Shown: positions 28,935-37,749, counted from the stretch's first letter. The stretch is DNA of 64,000 nt from Sulfitobacter marinus (GCF_900116285.1 NZ_FPAJ01000001.1:930001-994000), one strand, 5' to 3'. Translations and numbers: made by a program. The notes: generated from the letters alone by a model not told the origin.

Positions 28935-29920
28935 TAACGGGTCACGACAGGGATACAATCAGCGTTTTCCGCCACAAGGGCCGAACAAAAGCGGCGCGCA
29001 TCGGCGATATCCAGGAACCCATGCGCACGCAGGCGGTAGAACGTGCGCCCGCCACTGCTGGCTTGCTGAACAATGCGGGACTTACCTTCGAGATAGGCCC
29101 CAAAGCGACCGTTCAGCTTATCCCATTGGCTTCGCGCGATCTCGGGCGTGTCAAAAGCTCCCAACTGGACCAAGCGCGTGCCCGTGGGCAGGCTGTCAGC
29201 AGCAAGTTCCTTGACCTCTCTCGCTGATGCGCTGGTGTCGAATGCCGCAGGGGTCACAACTGCACGCACAGCGGGCCGGTTTTTGGGACGCAGTGACGCT
29301 TTGACCCCCGGCTCTGCGACCATGGCAACTGCAATGGCGTTTGAGACGGCCAAATCCAGCGATGCAGGATCGATTGAAACACTCGCTTGGATCGGCTCGA
29401 TCTCGGCGGTGTCCATAGGTTCCATTCCGTCGGTCAATTGCGCAACCAGATCATCGACATCGCCGCTTTTCAGGGCGGCATGCACGTCACCTGCCGCAGG
29501 ATGCACCGCCGCCGCCTGTGGCACAGGTGCAACCATTGACGCCAGAATGGGCTGATCTTCGGCCTCAAGATCAAGGGGTTTGGGGGCCAAAATAACACGT
29601 TCCGCCAGTTGATCCGCCGTCCCTTCAGAGGCGACAGCATTGACCGACAGCCCCTGATTTAGGGCCAGTTGACCGCCCGGATTTTCGGGGCGCACACGCA
29701 TGTCGCCTTGGGCGGCGCGGACAATGGGAATCCCGCTGACATCGCGCACGATCAGCTTATAACCCCAGACGCCGATGCCAATAACAAGCGCCGTCGACAA
29801 TGCAGCACCGGCGATATTGGTTATATTCGCCAATGAGTTAGACCGCTGAGGGGCCACATCGTACATATCGGAATCTGCGTAATATCCCCCAGCTTGGGGG
29901 GAAGACGTGTAATCTGCCAT
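28934..29920 (-). CDS. SPOR-domain membrane protein
   Basis: A 328-residue bitopic protein: a cytosolic N-terminus, one membrane segment at about 34-57 (ITNIAGAALSTALVIGIGVW), a long Ala/Pro-rich periplasmic linker and a C-terminal SPOR domain (about 245-325; TRLVQLGAFDTPEIARSQW, then RTFYRLRAHGF). SPOR domains bind glycan strands stripped of peptides at the septum, so a role in division or cell-wall remodelling is likely. It lies 76 bases after argS. Confidence 0.88.
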   Translation of the reverse strand: MADYTSSPQAGGYYADSDMYDVAPQRSNSLANITNIAGAALSTALVIGIGVWGYKLIVRDVSGIPIVRAAQGDMRVRPENPGGQLALNQGLSVNAVASEGTADQLAERVILAPKPLDLEAEDQPILASMVAPVPQAAAVHPAAGDVHAALKSGDVDDLVAQLTDGMEPMDTAEIEPIQASVSIDPASLDLAVSNAIAVAMVAEPGVKASLRPKNRPAVRAVVTPAAFDTSASAREVKELAADSLPTGTRLVQLGAFDTPEIARSQWDKLNGRFGAYLEGKSRIVQQASSGGRTFYRLRAHGFLDIADARRFCSALVAENADCIPVVTR

Positions 29921-29996
29921 CTTTGCCTCACTGCCCGCCGCTCATTAATCGGCGCGGGTCCTATACTTTGAACTTACCTGTCCGGCAGGCGTGCGT

Positions 29997-31739
29997 TTAA
30001 CGCATCTCTTCTGCCGGGGTCACCCCAAGAATACCAAGACCTGACGCAATTACAATCGCTGCGGCCTTTGCCAGAGCGATTTTTGACTGAGACACGGCAG
30101 CATCATCCTGCAAGAAACGCAGAGACGGCACGTCATTACCGCGGTTCCAAAGCCCGTGGAAATCGCCCGCCAATTCGTAGAGATAAAAGGCAATCCGGTG
30201 CGGCTCATTGCTGCGTGCGGCTGTCTCAACCAGGCGCGGCCATTCCGCCAGCTTGCCAGCCAGTTTCAGTTCAGCCTCGTGGTCCAACAGCGACAGATCA
30301 GCGGCTTGCAAGGCCGCCATATCCGTGGCCACGCCAGCCTCATTTGCTTTGCGCAGAACCGAGTTTACCCGCGCATGGGCGTATTGCACGTAGAACACGG
30401 GGTTTTCGCGCGATTGCTCAAGCACCTTGGCAAAGTCGAAATCCAGCATCGCATCGTTTTTGCGCGTCAGCATCACAAAGCGGGTCACATCAGGGCCGAC
30501 CTGATCGACCACGTCGCGCAGGGTAACAAACGTCCCTGCCCGTTTGGACATCTTGAATTCTTTGCCATCTTTGAACAGCTTAACCAGTTGGGTCAGCTTG
30601 ATATCCAGCGGCACGGTGCCACCGGACAGCGCGGATACAGCCGCCTTCATCCGCTTGACGTAACCGCCATGGTCGGCCCCGAACACATCAATCAACATGT
30701 CAAAACCGCGTTGCACCTTGTCATAGTGATACGCAATATCAGGGGCAAAATACGTCCAGCCGCCGTCGGATTTCATCACCGGCCGGTCCACATCATCGCC
30801 ATGCGCAGTGGATTTGAACAACGTTTGTTCGCGCGGTTCCCAATCCTCGGGCAGCTTGCCTTTTGGCGGCTCAAGCACACCTTCGTAAATCAGACCCTTG
30901 GATTTCAGATCCTCAATCGCCGCCTCGATCAAACCGGTTCCGTACAGCGACTTTTCGGAAAAGAACACGTCCATCTTAACGCCCAAAGACGCCAGATCAG
31001 CCCGGATCAGGTCCATCATCGCCTCGGTGGCAAAGCTGCGCACGTCTTCCAGCCAGACGTCTTCGTCCTTGCCGATATAGGCGTCGCCAACCTTGGCTTT
31101 CAGCGCCTCGCCGACCGCAATCAGATAGTCACCGGGATAGGTGCCATCGGGAAAGGCAACCTCTTGGCCATGGGCCTCAAGATACCGCAGATAGACCGAC
31201 CGTGCGAGCACATCGACCTGCGCGCCACCATCGTTGATGTAATATTCGCGCGTGACGTCAAAGCCCGCAAAATCCAGCAAGGATGCCAAGGCATCGCCAA
31301 AAACCGCACCACGTGTATGGCCCACGTGCAGCGGACCGGTCGGGTTGGCGGACACATATTCGACGTTGACCCGTTTTCCTGTACCCAGATCACCGCGACC
31401 GAAATCAGTGCCCTCGGCCAAAATCGCGCTCACAACGCCTTGCCAGACCGACGGGGCCAGACGCAGGTTCAAGAACCCCGGCCCGGCGACCTCGGCGGAT
31501 GTGATCCGCGGATCTTCGGCCAGTTTCTCCGCCAGTTTCTCGGCAATGTCACGGGGCTTCATGCCTGCCGGTTTGGCCAGCACCATCGCGGCATTGGTGG
31601 CCATATCGCCATGGGCCGCATCGCGTGGTGGTTCCACTGCAATGGCGTCAAAGCTTAGGCCAGCGGGCAAAAACCCATCAGCAACAAGCGCATCAAGCGT
31701 GGACAGCACATGGGTGCGGATATCGGCAAATAGGTTCAT
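29997..31739 (-). CDS. argS: arginyl-tRNA synthetase
   Basis: A 580-residue class I synthetase. [20 protein letters not shown] near residue 125 carries HVGH (HIGH), and [16 protein letters not shown] near 390 the KMSK-like loop. The C-terminal DALR anticodon-binding domain begins near 450 and includes [14 protein letters not shown]. The ATG has AAGGA ahead of it. Confidence 0.97.
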   Translation of the reverse strand: MNLFADIRTHVLSTLDALVADGFLPAGLSFDAIAVEPPRDAAHGDMATNAAMVLAKPAGMKPRDIAEKLAEKLAEDPRITSAEVAGPGFLNLRLAPSVWQGVVSAILAEGTDFGRGDLGTGKRVNVEYVSANPTGPLHVGHTRGAVFGDALASLLDFAGFDVTREYYINDGGAQVDVLARSVYLRYLEAHGQEVAFPDGTYPGDYLIAVGEALKAKVGDAYIGKDEDVWLEDVRSFATEAMMDLIRADLASLGVKMDVFFSEKSLYGTGLIEAAIEDLKSKGLIYEGVLEPPKGKLPEDWEPREQTLFKSTAHGDDVDRPVMKSDGGWTYFAPDIAYHYDKVQRGFDMLIDVFGADHGGYVKRMKAAVSALSGGTVPLDIKLTQLVKLFKDGKEFKMSKRAGTFVTLRDVVDQVGPDVTRFVMLTRKNDAMLDFDFAKVLEQSRENPVFYVQYAHARVNSVLRKANEAGVATDMAALQAADLSLLDHEAELKLAGKLAEWPRLVETAARSNEPHRIAFYLYELAGDFHGLWNRGNDVPSLRFLQDDAAVSQSKIALAKAAAIVIASGLGILGVTPAEEMR

Positions 31740-31801
31740 TGGGGCATTCCTTCGGCTTGGCCCTGTGTATCACCTGAAAAACCGCCAAACATCAAGAGCG
31801 C

Positions 31802-32941
31802 TTAGCCCTTGATCAGCCGTTCATGTTCCTGAATCGCAAAGCGGTCGGTCATTCCCGAGATATAATCGCTGACGATCCGCGCGAGCGCCGTTTCATCCTG
31901 TGCGTCCTCGACATCCTTGCGCCACTGTTTTGGCAATTCTTCGGGGTGCGCACAGAAATGCGGAAACAGATCCTCGACCACTTCGGTCACCTGCTTGCGC
32001 ATGATCACAACAGACGGCGCACGGTACATGCGGTCGAACAAAAACGCGCGGATCACTTTGAGGTCTTGAAAAACAGGGTCCGAAAACTGGATCAGGGTGC
32101 GGCCCGCCATGCGAATATCGGTCGCGGATTGCGGCTGCATTTCATCCAAACGGGCCTTTGCAACAGTAATGACATCCTCGACCAGCACGCCAAAGAACCG
32201 GCGCAGCGCTTCGTGACGGCGGCGGTAATAGTTCAGACCGGGGTACAAACGGTCCACTTCGGCAAAGTTGCGTTCAAGAATGGGCAGCTTGGCCAGCTCA
32301 TCCGTCGAAAACAACTCGGCGCGCAGCCCGTCATGCAAATCATGGTGGTTGTAGGCCACATCATCGGCGATCGCGGCGACCTGCGCCTCGGCACTGGCAT
32401 AGGTTTCCAGCTCCAGATCATGCTGGCGACCATAGGCCTCAAGCGCCCAGGGCAATGGCCCGGTCACCGGACCGTTATGCTTGGCAATGCCTTCCAAGGT
32501 TTCCCACGTCAGGTTCAGCCCATCAAATTCCGCGTAATGCCGCTCAAGATGGGTCACAATCCGGATCGCCTGCGCGTTGTGATCAAACCCGCCATAGGGC
32601 TGCATCAATACCTGTAATGCGTCCTCTCCGGTGTGGCCAAAAGGCGGATGGCCCAAGTCATGCGCCAATGCAACGGCCTCGGTCAGTTCGGCGTTCAACC
32701 CCAATGCCCCCGAAATCGTGCGCGCCACTTGAGCAACCTCAATCGAATGGGTCAGACGTGTGCGATAATAATCGCCCTCATGCTCAATAAACACCTGCGT
32801 CTTGTGCTTGAGCCTGCGAAACGCACTGGCATGGATGATCCGGTCACGATCCCGCTGAAAGCAAGACCGAAAAGTACTCTCCTCCTCCGGCATCAACCGT
32901 CCCCGGGTCGCTGCCGGATCAGAGGCAAAAGAAGCGCGCAT
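31802..32941 (-). CDS. dgt: dGTP triphosphohydrolase-like HD protein
   Basis: A 379-residue HD-domain protein that hydrolyses dNTPs to nucleoside and triphosphate. The HD residues are in RLTHSIEVAQVAR and ALAHDLGHPPFGH, the latter with the catalytic HD pair; AFRRLKHKTQVF precedes them. The length fits the dgt-like (short) group rather than the 500-residue enterobacterial enzyme. AAGGA precedes the ATG. It heads the leftward run to scpB. Confidence 0.92.
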   Translation of the reverse strand: MRASFASDPAATRGRLMPEEESTFRSCFQRDRDRIIHASAFRRLKHKTQVFIEHEGDYYRTRLTHSIEVAQVARTISGALGLNAELTEAVALAHDLGHPPFGHTGEDALQVLMQPYGGFDHNAQAIRIVTHLERHYAEFDGLNLTWETLEGIAKHNGPVTGPLPWALEAYGRQHDLELETYASAEAQVAAIADDVAYNHHDLHDGLRAELFSTDELAKLPILERNFAEVDRLYPGLNYYRRRHEALRRFFGVLVEDVITVAKARLDEMQPQSATDIRMAGRTLIQFSDPVFQDLKVIRAFLFDRMYRAPSVVIMRKQVTEVVEDLFPHFCAHPEELPKQWRKDVEDAQDETALARIVSDYISGMTDRFAIQEHERLIKG

Positions 32942-33025
32942 GTTCAGTGGTCCTTGTGGCCTGTCCTGTGGCTTTCTATATTGTAAGCAACGACAGATGG
33001 AAACCGATCACACCGGAGCCCGAAA

Positions 33026-33349
33026 ATGAACCTGCCACCCAAAGTTACCTCTCGTGCATTTGACCGTCTTGCCGAAATCGGCGCGGCCGCAGATGGCAAG
33101 GCCTTGCGCGTCGCAGTCGAAGGGGGCGGATGCTCTGGCTTCCAATATGAAATCATCCTGGATGATCCCAAGGACGACGATATGATCCTCGAGGGGGCCG
33201 GTCAGAAAGTCGTGGTCGACAGCATCTCGCTCCCCTTCTTGGCAAATGCGACAATCGACTTCTCCGAAGAGCTGATCGGCGCGCGTTTCGTGATTGAAAA
33301 CCCCAACGCGACCAGCGCCTGCGGTTGCGGTACATCCTTCTCGATGTAG
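33026..33349 (+). CDS. erpA: iron-sulfur cluster insertion protein ErpA
   Basis: A 107-residue A-type Fe-S carrier. The three conserved cysteines are in EGGGCSGFQYE and SACGCGTSF at the C-terminus. It hands clusters to apo-enzymes. ErpA is the usual assignment for this length and context in alphaproteobacteria; IscA is the alternative. It is divergent from dgt. Confidence 0.9.
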   Translation: MNLPPKVTSRAFDRLAEIGAAADGKALRVAVEGGGCSGFQYEIILDDPKDDDMILEGAGQKVVVDSISLPFLANATIDFSEELIGARFVIENPNATSACGCGTSFSM

Positions 33350-33361
33350 CTTCCGGCCCCA

Positions 33362-33396
33362 GGTTTCATTTTGCCAAAAAAACTCCCGCCGGAGGC
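33362..33396. repeat. dispersed junction element, TTTCATTTTGCC type
   Basis: GGTTTCATTTTGCCAAAAAA is followed by ACTCCCGCCGGAGGC. On the minus strand it reads as a small CTCC-GGCG-GGAG hairpin followed by seven T, like an intrinsic terminator. It lies between the convergent erpA and 359-residue-protein genes; its partner copy is at 4378-4413. Confidence 0.6.
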
Positions 33397-33401
33397 TGAC
33401 C

Positions 33402-34481
33402 TCATGCCAATGAGGTCATCGCCCCAGAACACGCGCGCGAGAAACCTTGAAAAAAGGCCTCAAACCTTGGGCTGGACTGCTCTGCCAGTGCGATCACGGA
33501 CTGCTCGACACCGCTAAGATGATCTGTGAGCGTCTGGCGCATCCGCGGCCAATCCGGCAGACGTTTGGGCCCGAGCTCGAACAGGCTTTCTGACAGACCA
33601 CGCAATGCGCCCTGCCCGACCATTGCCCCATGGACTGAGACCTGGCCCGTAGGGACCGCATGGTTGAACGCGGGGCGATCCACCAGATGCGTCAGCCAAC
33701 CGGTGACCAGATACCCGTGATAGACATCGCTCGCCCCCGGTGCACCGCAAATCATGGTGCAGTTTGCATGGGCCTCGACTACCAACCGTTCCCAGATCGG
33801 GCTGGGCACCGCGCCCGCAAGGCGCAATGCGGCACAAATTTCTGATAGTAAATCAATATCTTGATCCAAAAACGCCAACAGCCCAGCATATTCAAGGCTG
33901 GTCAATGCCTCAGGTGCCACCCCCGGATCACAGCGGCCATAATCACTGAGATAGAAAACAATATGAGCCAACTCATAAGCGGCTTTCTTGTTGGGCACCG
34001 CAAAGGTCCGGGGCCGCGCGATAAAGTTCTGCAACCTGTCGCCAAGGCCGGCCGCGTGGCATTTCGTCTGCACCCCGCGCCGCGCCAAAAGCCGCGCAGC
34101 CTCGCCCCGCTGCAAATCCGACAGCTCGGCTTCGACCAGCCCTTGGGCAGCCACCCAGTGGCACAGTGCCTCGCCTTGCGTTCCGCCTGCGCCCAGATCC
34201 TCAAGATCCAGACAAATTGACAGGTAAAACCGATAATACTGCGGGAAAAACTCAAGCTGACGGCGGATCGTATCATAAAACGCCGCATAAGGATCAAGCG
34301 CTGCATCAATACCATCTACGGACATGCTCGCCAGAATACCCAGCCATTCGGCGTTTTCTTTCAACCAGAACACATCCCCTCGCGCGCGACGCTGGTTTGC
34401 GAACATTACGCTCAAGGCCTCAGGCCCGGCGGCGGTCGCGGTACCCTTGGGGCGCGGTGTGAAGGAAAGAATATTTGACAT
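33402..34481 (-). CDS. 359-residue protein of unknown function, partner of the repeat peptide
   Basis: I cannot assign this to a characterised family. It looks soluble and mostly helical, with no signal peptide or membrane segment. Notable segments are FWLKENAEWLGILASM (38-53), FFPQYYRFYLSICLDLEDLG (78-97), YELAHIVFYLSDYGRCDPG (169-187) and AFLDQDIDLLSEICAALR (203-220). It has several cysteines and histidines (CHW, CHA, ELAH, YHGY, LTHL) but no recognisable metal-binding spacing, P-loop, radical-SAM CxxxCxxC, ATP-grasp, protease or methyltransferase motif. GGAG lies eight bases before the ATG. It follows the repeat peptide gene after 61 bases containing an 11-bp stem-loop, so the two are probably one operon. 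It could bind, modify or export the peptide; none of this is shown. Confidence 0.8.
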   Translation of the reverse strand: MSNILSFTPRPKGTATAAGPEALSVMFANQRRARGDVFWLKENAEWLGILASMSVDGIDAALDPYAAFYDTIRRQLEFFPQYYRFYLSICLDLEDLGAGGTQGEALCHWVAAQGLVEAELSDLQRGEAARLLARRGVQTKCHAAGLGDRLQNFIARPRTFAVPNKKAAYELAHIVFYLSDYGRCDPGVAPEALTSLEYAGLLAFLDQDIDLLSEICAALRLAGAVPSPIWERLVVEAHANCTMICGAPGASDVYHGYLVTGWLTHLVDRPAFNHAVPTGQVSVHGAMVGQGALRGLSESLFELGPKRLPDWPRMRQTLTDHLSGVEQSVIALAEQSSPRFEAFFQGFSRACSGAMTSLA

Positions 34482-34497
34482 TAGCAGTCTCCGGCAA

Positions 34498-34527
34498 GGT
34501 TCTGCGCCAGGTGCCGGGCGCAGAACC
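34498..34527 (-). promoter_or_regulatory. stem-loop between repeat-peptide gene and 359-residue-protein gene
   Basis: A perfect 11-bp stem (34498-34508 with 34517-34527) and eight-base loop lie in the 61-base gap. There is no T run in the leftward direction, so it is more likely to protect the upstream mRNA end or slow read-through than to terminate fully. That would favour expression of the peptide over its partner. Confidence 0.6.
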
Positions 34528-34542
34528 GATTTTATCTTAGGC

Positions 34543-34830
34543 TCAGCAGCTGGTTGTAAACAGCTCGACCAGGTGGCCCGAGGTCATTTCAGTCCCCGCA
34601 GGACCGCAGCTTGTGGTGAACAGTTCCGTACCGCCGCCGGTCATCATTTGAACAGGCCCCGCGCTGGATCCGGTAGTGAACAACTCTGTTCCGCCGCCCG
34701 TCATCATCTGGACAGGCCCTGCGCTGGAGCCAGTGGTGAACAGCTCTGTTCCCTGTCCAGCATGCATGGATGCCATCCCCGTTGGAGCTGCGGCAAATTG
34801 TGTTTCATCGACATAGGCTAGTGCGGTCAT
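34543..34830 (-). CDS. 95-residue ELFTT-repeat protein, possible precursor peptide
   Basis: A short protein with a 26-residue N-terminal part (MTALAYVDETQFAAAP, then TGMASMHAGQ) and a repeat region to the end. The motif ELFTT occurs at residues 29-33, 49-53, 69-73 and 89-93, exactly 20 apart. The first two are followed by GSSAGPVQMMTGG; the last two by SC, giving the only cysteines (75 and 95), the second being the final residue. The first two 20-residue units are identical in protein but differ at eight silent sites. GAGGA lies six bases before the ATG. There is no signal peptide. Repeated Thr/Ser/Cys-rich units after a conserved leader resemble multi-core precursor peptides, but no known maturation enzyme is beside it, so a structural or binding repeat protein is an equal alternative. 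Confidence 0.8.
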   Translation of the reverse strand: MTALAYVDETQFAAAPTGMASMHAGQGTELFTTGSSAGPVQMMTGGGTELFTTGSSAGPVQMMTGGGTELFTTSCGPAGTEMTSGHLVELFTTSC

Positions 34831-35193
34831 TTTTAGTCCTCTGTGAGGTTAAGGTTTCTGAATTGCAACCGGAGGCAGCAATCTGTCACTAAATAATCGG
34901 AAAAGTAGTTACTCACGCGTTAATTCTTCTTATAGTAGAATTTTCGTCAATTTATCCACATTCTGGCCCCACAGAATGCATGCCATAAGCCTCTTACCAA
35001 ACTACACATTCCAAAAGTTATCCACAAAACTCGGCCATAATCCACATCATCTATCCTAGGTTGAACCCGCCAGAATCAAGCAAAATTCCTGCCCGAATCG
35101 CTGTGACCCGTCTCAAATTTTGACGCGCGCGGCACTTGCCCCATGCTGCCGGATACGCGATAGCTGAGAACAATCACCGGCTTGGGGGCAATC
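34831..35193. promoter_or_regulatory. A+T-rich gap with DnaA-box-like sequences
   Basis: This 363-base gap between two divergent genes has two perfect TTATCCACA sequences (34952-34960 and 35018-35026) and a one-mismatch copy TAATCCACA (35038-35046), all in the same orientation. Bases 34921-35040 are about 37 percent G+C by hand count, well below the surroundings. TTATCCACA is the consensus DnaA box. It also must hold the promoters of the repeat peptide and xthA. Use as an origin, a DnaA titration site or a DnaA-controlled promoter is inference. Confidence 0.5.
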
Positions 35194-36003
35194 ATGAAAA
35201 TCGCGACGTTCAACATTAACGGCATCAAGGCCCGCATCGACGCATTGCCCCAGTGGCTGGACGAGGCGCAGCCGGACGTGGTGGTGCTGCAAGAGATCAA
35301 ATCGATCGATGAAAACTTCCCCCGCGAACTGTTCGAGGACCGTGAATATAATGTCGAAACCCATGGGCAGAAATCCTTCAACGGGGTCGCGATTCTGTCA
35401 AAACTGCCCCTCGAAGACGTAACACGCGGTCTGCCCGGTGACGACACCGATGAACAAGCCCGCTATATTGAGGCGTCGGTGATGGGCGAGAAGCAGGCCA
35501 TCCGCATCTGCGGGCTTTACCTGCCCAATGGCAATCCGGTGGAGTTGGACGTCAATGGCGCGCCCGTCGCTGGTGGAAAATATGCGTATAAGCTGGCATG
35601 GATGCAACGTTTGCAGGACCGGGCCCGCGCCTTGCTCGCTGAAGAAACGCCATTTTTGATGACAGGGGATTACAATATCATCCCCCAAGCCGAAGACGCA
35701 GCCAAACCGGACGCCTGGCGCGAGGATGCCTTGTTTCGTCTGGAATCTCGCACCGCGTGGCGGCGGTTGATCGCACTTGGGCTGACAGACGCATTTCGCG
35801 CCCGCACTCAAGGGCCGGGGCATTACAGTTTTTGGGATTATCAGGCAGGGGCGTGGAACCGCAACAATGGCATCCGCATTGACCATTTCCTACTCAGCCC
35901 CGCCGTGGCCGATAGCTTGCAAGAGTGCCAGATCGACAAGGATGTGCGCGGGCGGGACAAGCCTTCGGACCATGTGCCGGTCTGGGTTGATCTGGATATC
36001 TAG
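35194..36003 (+). CDS. xthA: exodeoxyribonuclease III
   Basis: A 269-residue Mg-dependent AP endonuclease and 3' exonuclease in base excision repair. MKIATFNINGIKARID, VVLQEIKSIDENFP, YLPNGNPVE, MTGDYNIIPQAED, RIDHFLLS and DKPSDHVPVW are the conserved blocks including the catalytic Asp, Asn and His. The ATG at 35194 begins the canonical N-terminus. Confidence 0.96.
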   Translation: MKIATFNINGIKARIDALPQWLDEAQPDVVVLQEIKSIDENFPRELFEDREYNVETHGQKSFNGVAILSKLPLEDVTRGLPGDDTDEQARYIEASVMGEKQAIRICGLYLPNGNPVELDVNGAPVAGGKYAYKLAWMQRLQDRARALLAEETPFLMTGDYNIIPQAEDAAKPDAWREDALFRLESRTAWRRLIALGLTDAFRARTQGPGHYSFWDYQAGAWNRNNGIRIDHFLLSPAVADSLQECQIDKDVRGRDKPSDHVPVWVDLDI

Positions 36004-36026
36004 CCGTTATTTTTGAGGCAAGCGGC

Positions 36027-36071
36027 GGGGGGCCAGCCCCCCGACCCCCGGGATATTTCAAAGCCAGAGAA
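36027..36071. repeat. dispersed junction element, TTCTCTGGCT type, with G/C hairpin
   Basis: A GGGGGGC/GCCCCCC hairpin (36027-36042) is followed by the inverted tag GGATATTTCAAAGCCAGAGA (36051-36070). It lies between convergent xthA and the HNH gene. Confidence 0.6.
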
Positions 36072-36079
36072 TATAGGCA

Positions 36080-36664
36080 TCAGGCCTGAAGTTCGGCATC
36101 CCAATACAAGAAATCCATCCAGCTTTCATGCAGGTGGTTTGGCGGAAACTTGCGCCCCATGTTGCGCAATTCCTCTGCATCGGGTTGGCGCGGTGGTTTA
36201 CGCAGTTGAAACCCGGTTTGGTGCAGAGCTTTGGAGCCTTTGCGCAGATTGCACGGACTGCATGCCGCGACAACGTTCTGCCAGCTTGTGATGCCCCCTG
36301 ATGCGCGCGGTACCACATGGTCAAAGGTCAAGTCGCCACGCGCGCCGCAATATTGGCAGCAGAATTCATCCCTCAGGAATAAATTAAAGCGCGTGAAGGC
36401 CACGCGCTTTTGAGGTTTTACATAATCTTTGAGGACGACCACCGAGGGGATGCGTATCTCCATCGAGGGGCTGTGCACGTATTCATCGTATTCGGCGACG
36501 ATATCTACCCTGTCCAGCCATTTCGCTTTTATCGCGTCTTGCCAGGGCCAAAGTGACAGCGGATAGTAGGACAATGGCCTGTAATCCGCATTCAGCACCA
36601 AGGCCGGTTTGTGTTTCAGCCCTGCCGGGCTGCGCGTGAATTCTGTTCTGAAATCGCCGTCCAT
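36080..36664 (-). CDS. HNH endonuclease
   Basis: A 194-residue protein with a C-terminal HNH nuclease fold. CQYCGARGDLTFDHVVPRASGG, then WQNVVAACSPCNLRKGSK, provides the two zinc-binding CxxC pairs and the DHVVPRASGG catalytic His. The N-terminal half has ALVLNADYRPLSYYPLSLWPWQDAIK, typical of a widespread stand-alone HNH family in bacteria. There is no phage context, so a housekeeping role in DNA repair or processing is more likely than homing. The ATG at 36664 was chosen over upstream codons because the extra residues are not conserved-looking. Confidence 0.88.
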   Translation of the reverse strand: MDGDFRTEFTRSPAGLKHKPALVLNADYRPLSYYPLSLWPWQDAIKAKWLDRVDIVAEYDEYVHSPSMEIRIPSVVVLKDYVKPQKRVAFTRFNLFLRDEFCCQYCGARGDLTFDHVVPRASGGITSWQNVVAACSPCNLRKGSKALHQTGFQLRKPPRQPDAEELRNMGRKFPPNHLHESWMDFLYWDAELQA

Positions 36665-36838
36665 GTAACTTAAACCCTTTGCCGTTCCGCGTCCGGTCCG
36701 GCGGGAACAGCCCCGCCGATGGTTAAAACTATATCTCGTGTTTTGCGCCTGACAAGTCGCAAATAAGCACAAGATGTCGCAGAAACGGTATGATGGTTAA
36801 GTAACAGGCATGTGAAGAATGACCGTATAACGGATATA

Positions 36839-37087
36839 ATGATCGAAATACCGTCGACACAGGAGCGAGAGGATGTGAAGTTTGACTGGCATGCGGATGA
36901 GATCAACCGCGCGACGCCGCTGGATGGCAATTATAAATCGACCCAGAATGTGAGGCGGTATCTACGCAATCAGTGCGGCGATGCGTTTAAATTTGACCGC
37001 CCGTTTATGGCGTGGATCCGAAGCGGCGTGCCGAAAACAATGGGCGACGTGGCCGATGAATGGACACGCCGCCAAGGGGGCGTTTAG
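36839..37087 (+). CDS. small DUF6434-like protein
   Basis: An 82-residue protein with VKFDWHADEINRATPLDGNY, then VRRYLRNQCGDAFKFDRPFMAWI and PKTMGDVADEW, a pattern I associate with the DUF6434 domain (often next to SAP domains); function unknown. A GTG nine codons upstream (36812) is an alternative start. Its stop overlaps the convergent esterase stop by four bases. Confidence 0.75.
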   Translation: MIEIPSTQEREDVKFDWHADEINRATPLDGNYKSTQNVRRYLRNQCGDAFKFDRPFMAWIRSGVPKTMGDVADEWTRRQGGV

Positions 37088-37749
37088 AGCCCAAGTTTAT
37101 CGCGCATGAAGGCCAGTGCCACACTCAACCCGTCGGGGGCAATGCCGTGGCCTGTGCCTTTCATGATATGGGCGTACACATCCGTCCAACCCGCGTCTTG
37201 CAGGGCTTGCGCCGCTTCGGGCAGCGATTGCGGCGGGACAACGTCGTCTGCATCGCCATGGACCAACAGAACCGGTGGGCGCACGGTTGCATCGTCCTTG
37301 AGGCTATCGGGGCTTAGCAATCGGCCCGAAAACGCGACAATACCGGCCACGGCATCTTCGCGGCGCGGGGCCACATGCAGCGCCATCATCGTGCCCTGAC
37401 TAAACCCCAAAAGCACCACTTGTTCGGGCAACAAGTCTTCGTCCACCATCAACGCATCAAGGAATGCATTCAGGTCATCAACCGCCTGCATCATGCCGCG
37501 CTCGGACTCTTCTTCGGAGGAGTTATCGATCCACGGGATCGGAAACCACTGAAACCCCATTGGGGCACCGGCGCAGGCCTCTGGCGCGTCGGGGGCAATA
37601 AACAGCGTGTCGGGCAGATGTTCGCCCAAGGGATCAGCCAGCCCCAACAGGTCAGCACCATTGGCCCCATAACCGTGCAAGAACACGACGGCAGACCGCG
37701 TTTCCCCCGATACCGGTTCGCGGCGTTCTGCATTTAAGACACGTGTCAT
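37084..37749 (-). CDS. phospholipase/carboxylesterase (alpha/beta hydrolase)
   Basis: A 221-residue cytosolic serine esterase of the YpfH/acyl-protein-thioesterase type. VVFLHGYGANGADL is the oxyanion region, LLGFSQGTMMALH carries the nucleophile serine, LLVHGDADDVVP the aspartate and GTGHGIAPDG the histidine. The ATG at 37749 has GGAAGGGA ahead and overlaps the glycosylase stop (ATGA), so the two are coupled. Confidence 0.9.
   Translation of the reverse strand: MTRVLNAERREPVSGETRSAVVFLHGYGANGADLLGLADPLGEHLPDTLFIAPDAPEACAGAPMGFQWFPIPWIDNSSEEESERGMMQAVDDLNAFLDALMVDEDLLPEQVVLLGFSQGTMMALHVAPRREDAVAGIVAFSGRLLSPDSLKDDATVRPPVLLVHGDADDVVPPQSLPEAAQALQDAGWTDVYAHIMKGTGHGIAPDGLSVALAFMRDKLGL

Noticed and set aside
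30156..31658. 500-codon open frame on the plus strand
   Set aside because: It is antisense to argS, an unmistakable synthetase, and the translation has no domain-like pattern. High-G+C codon use leaves antisense frames open.
34543..34753. CRISPR-like or tandem DNA repeat
   Set aside because: The 60-base periodicity is coding; units differ at silent sites and have no spacer structure.
36080..36664. HNH gene as a homing or phage nuclease
   Set aside because: No intron, intein, terminase or other phage gene nearby; the family is common in chromosomes.
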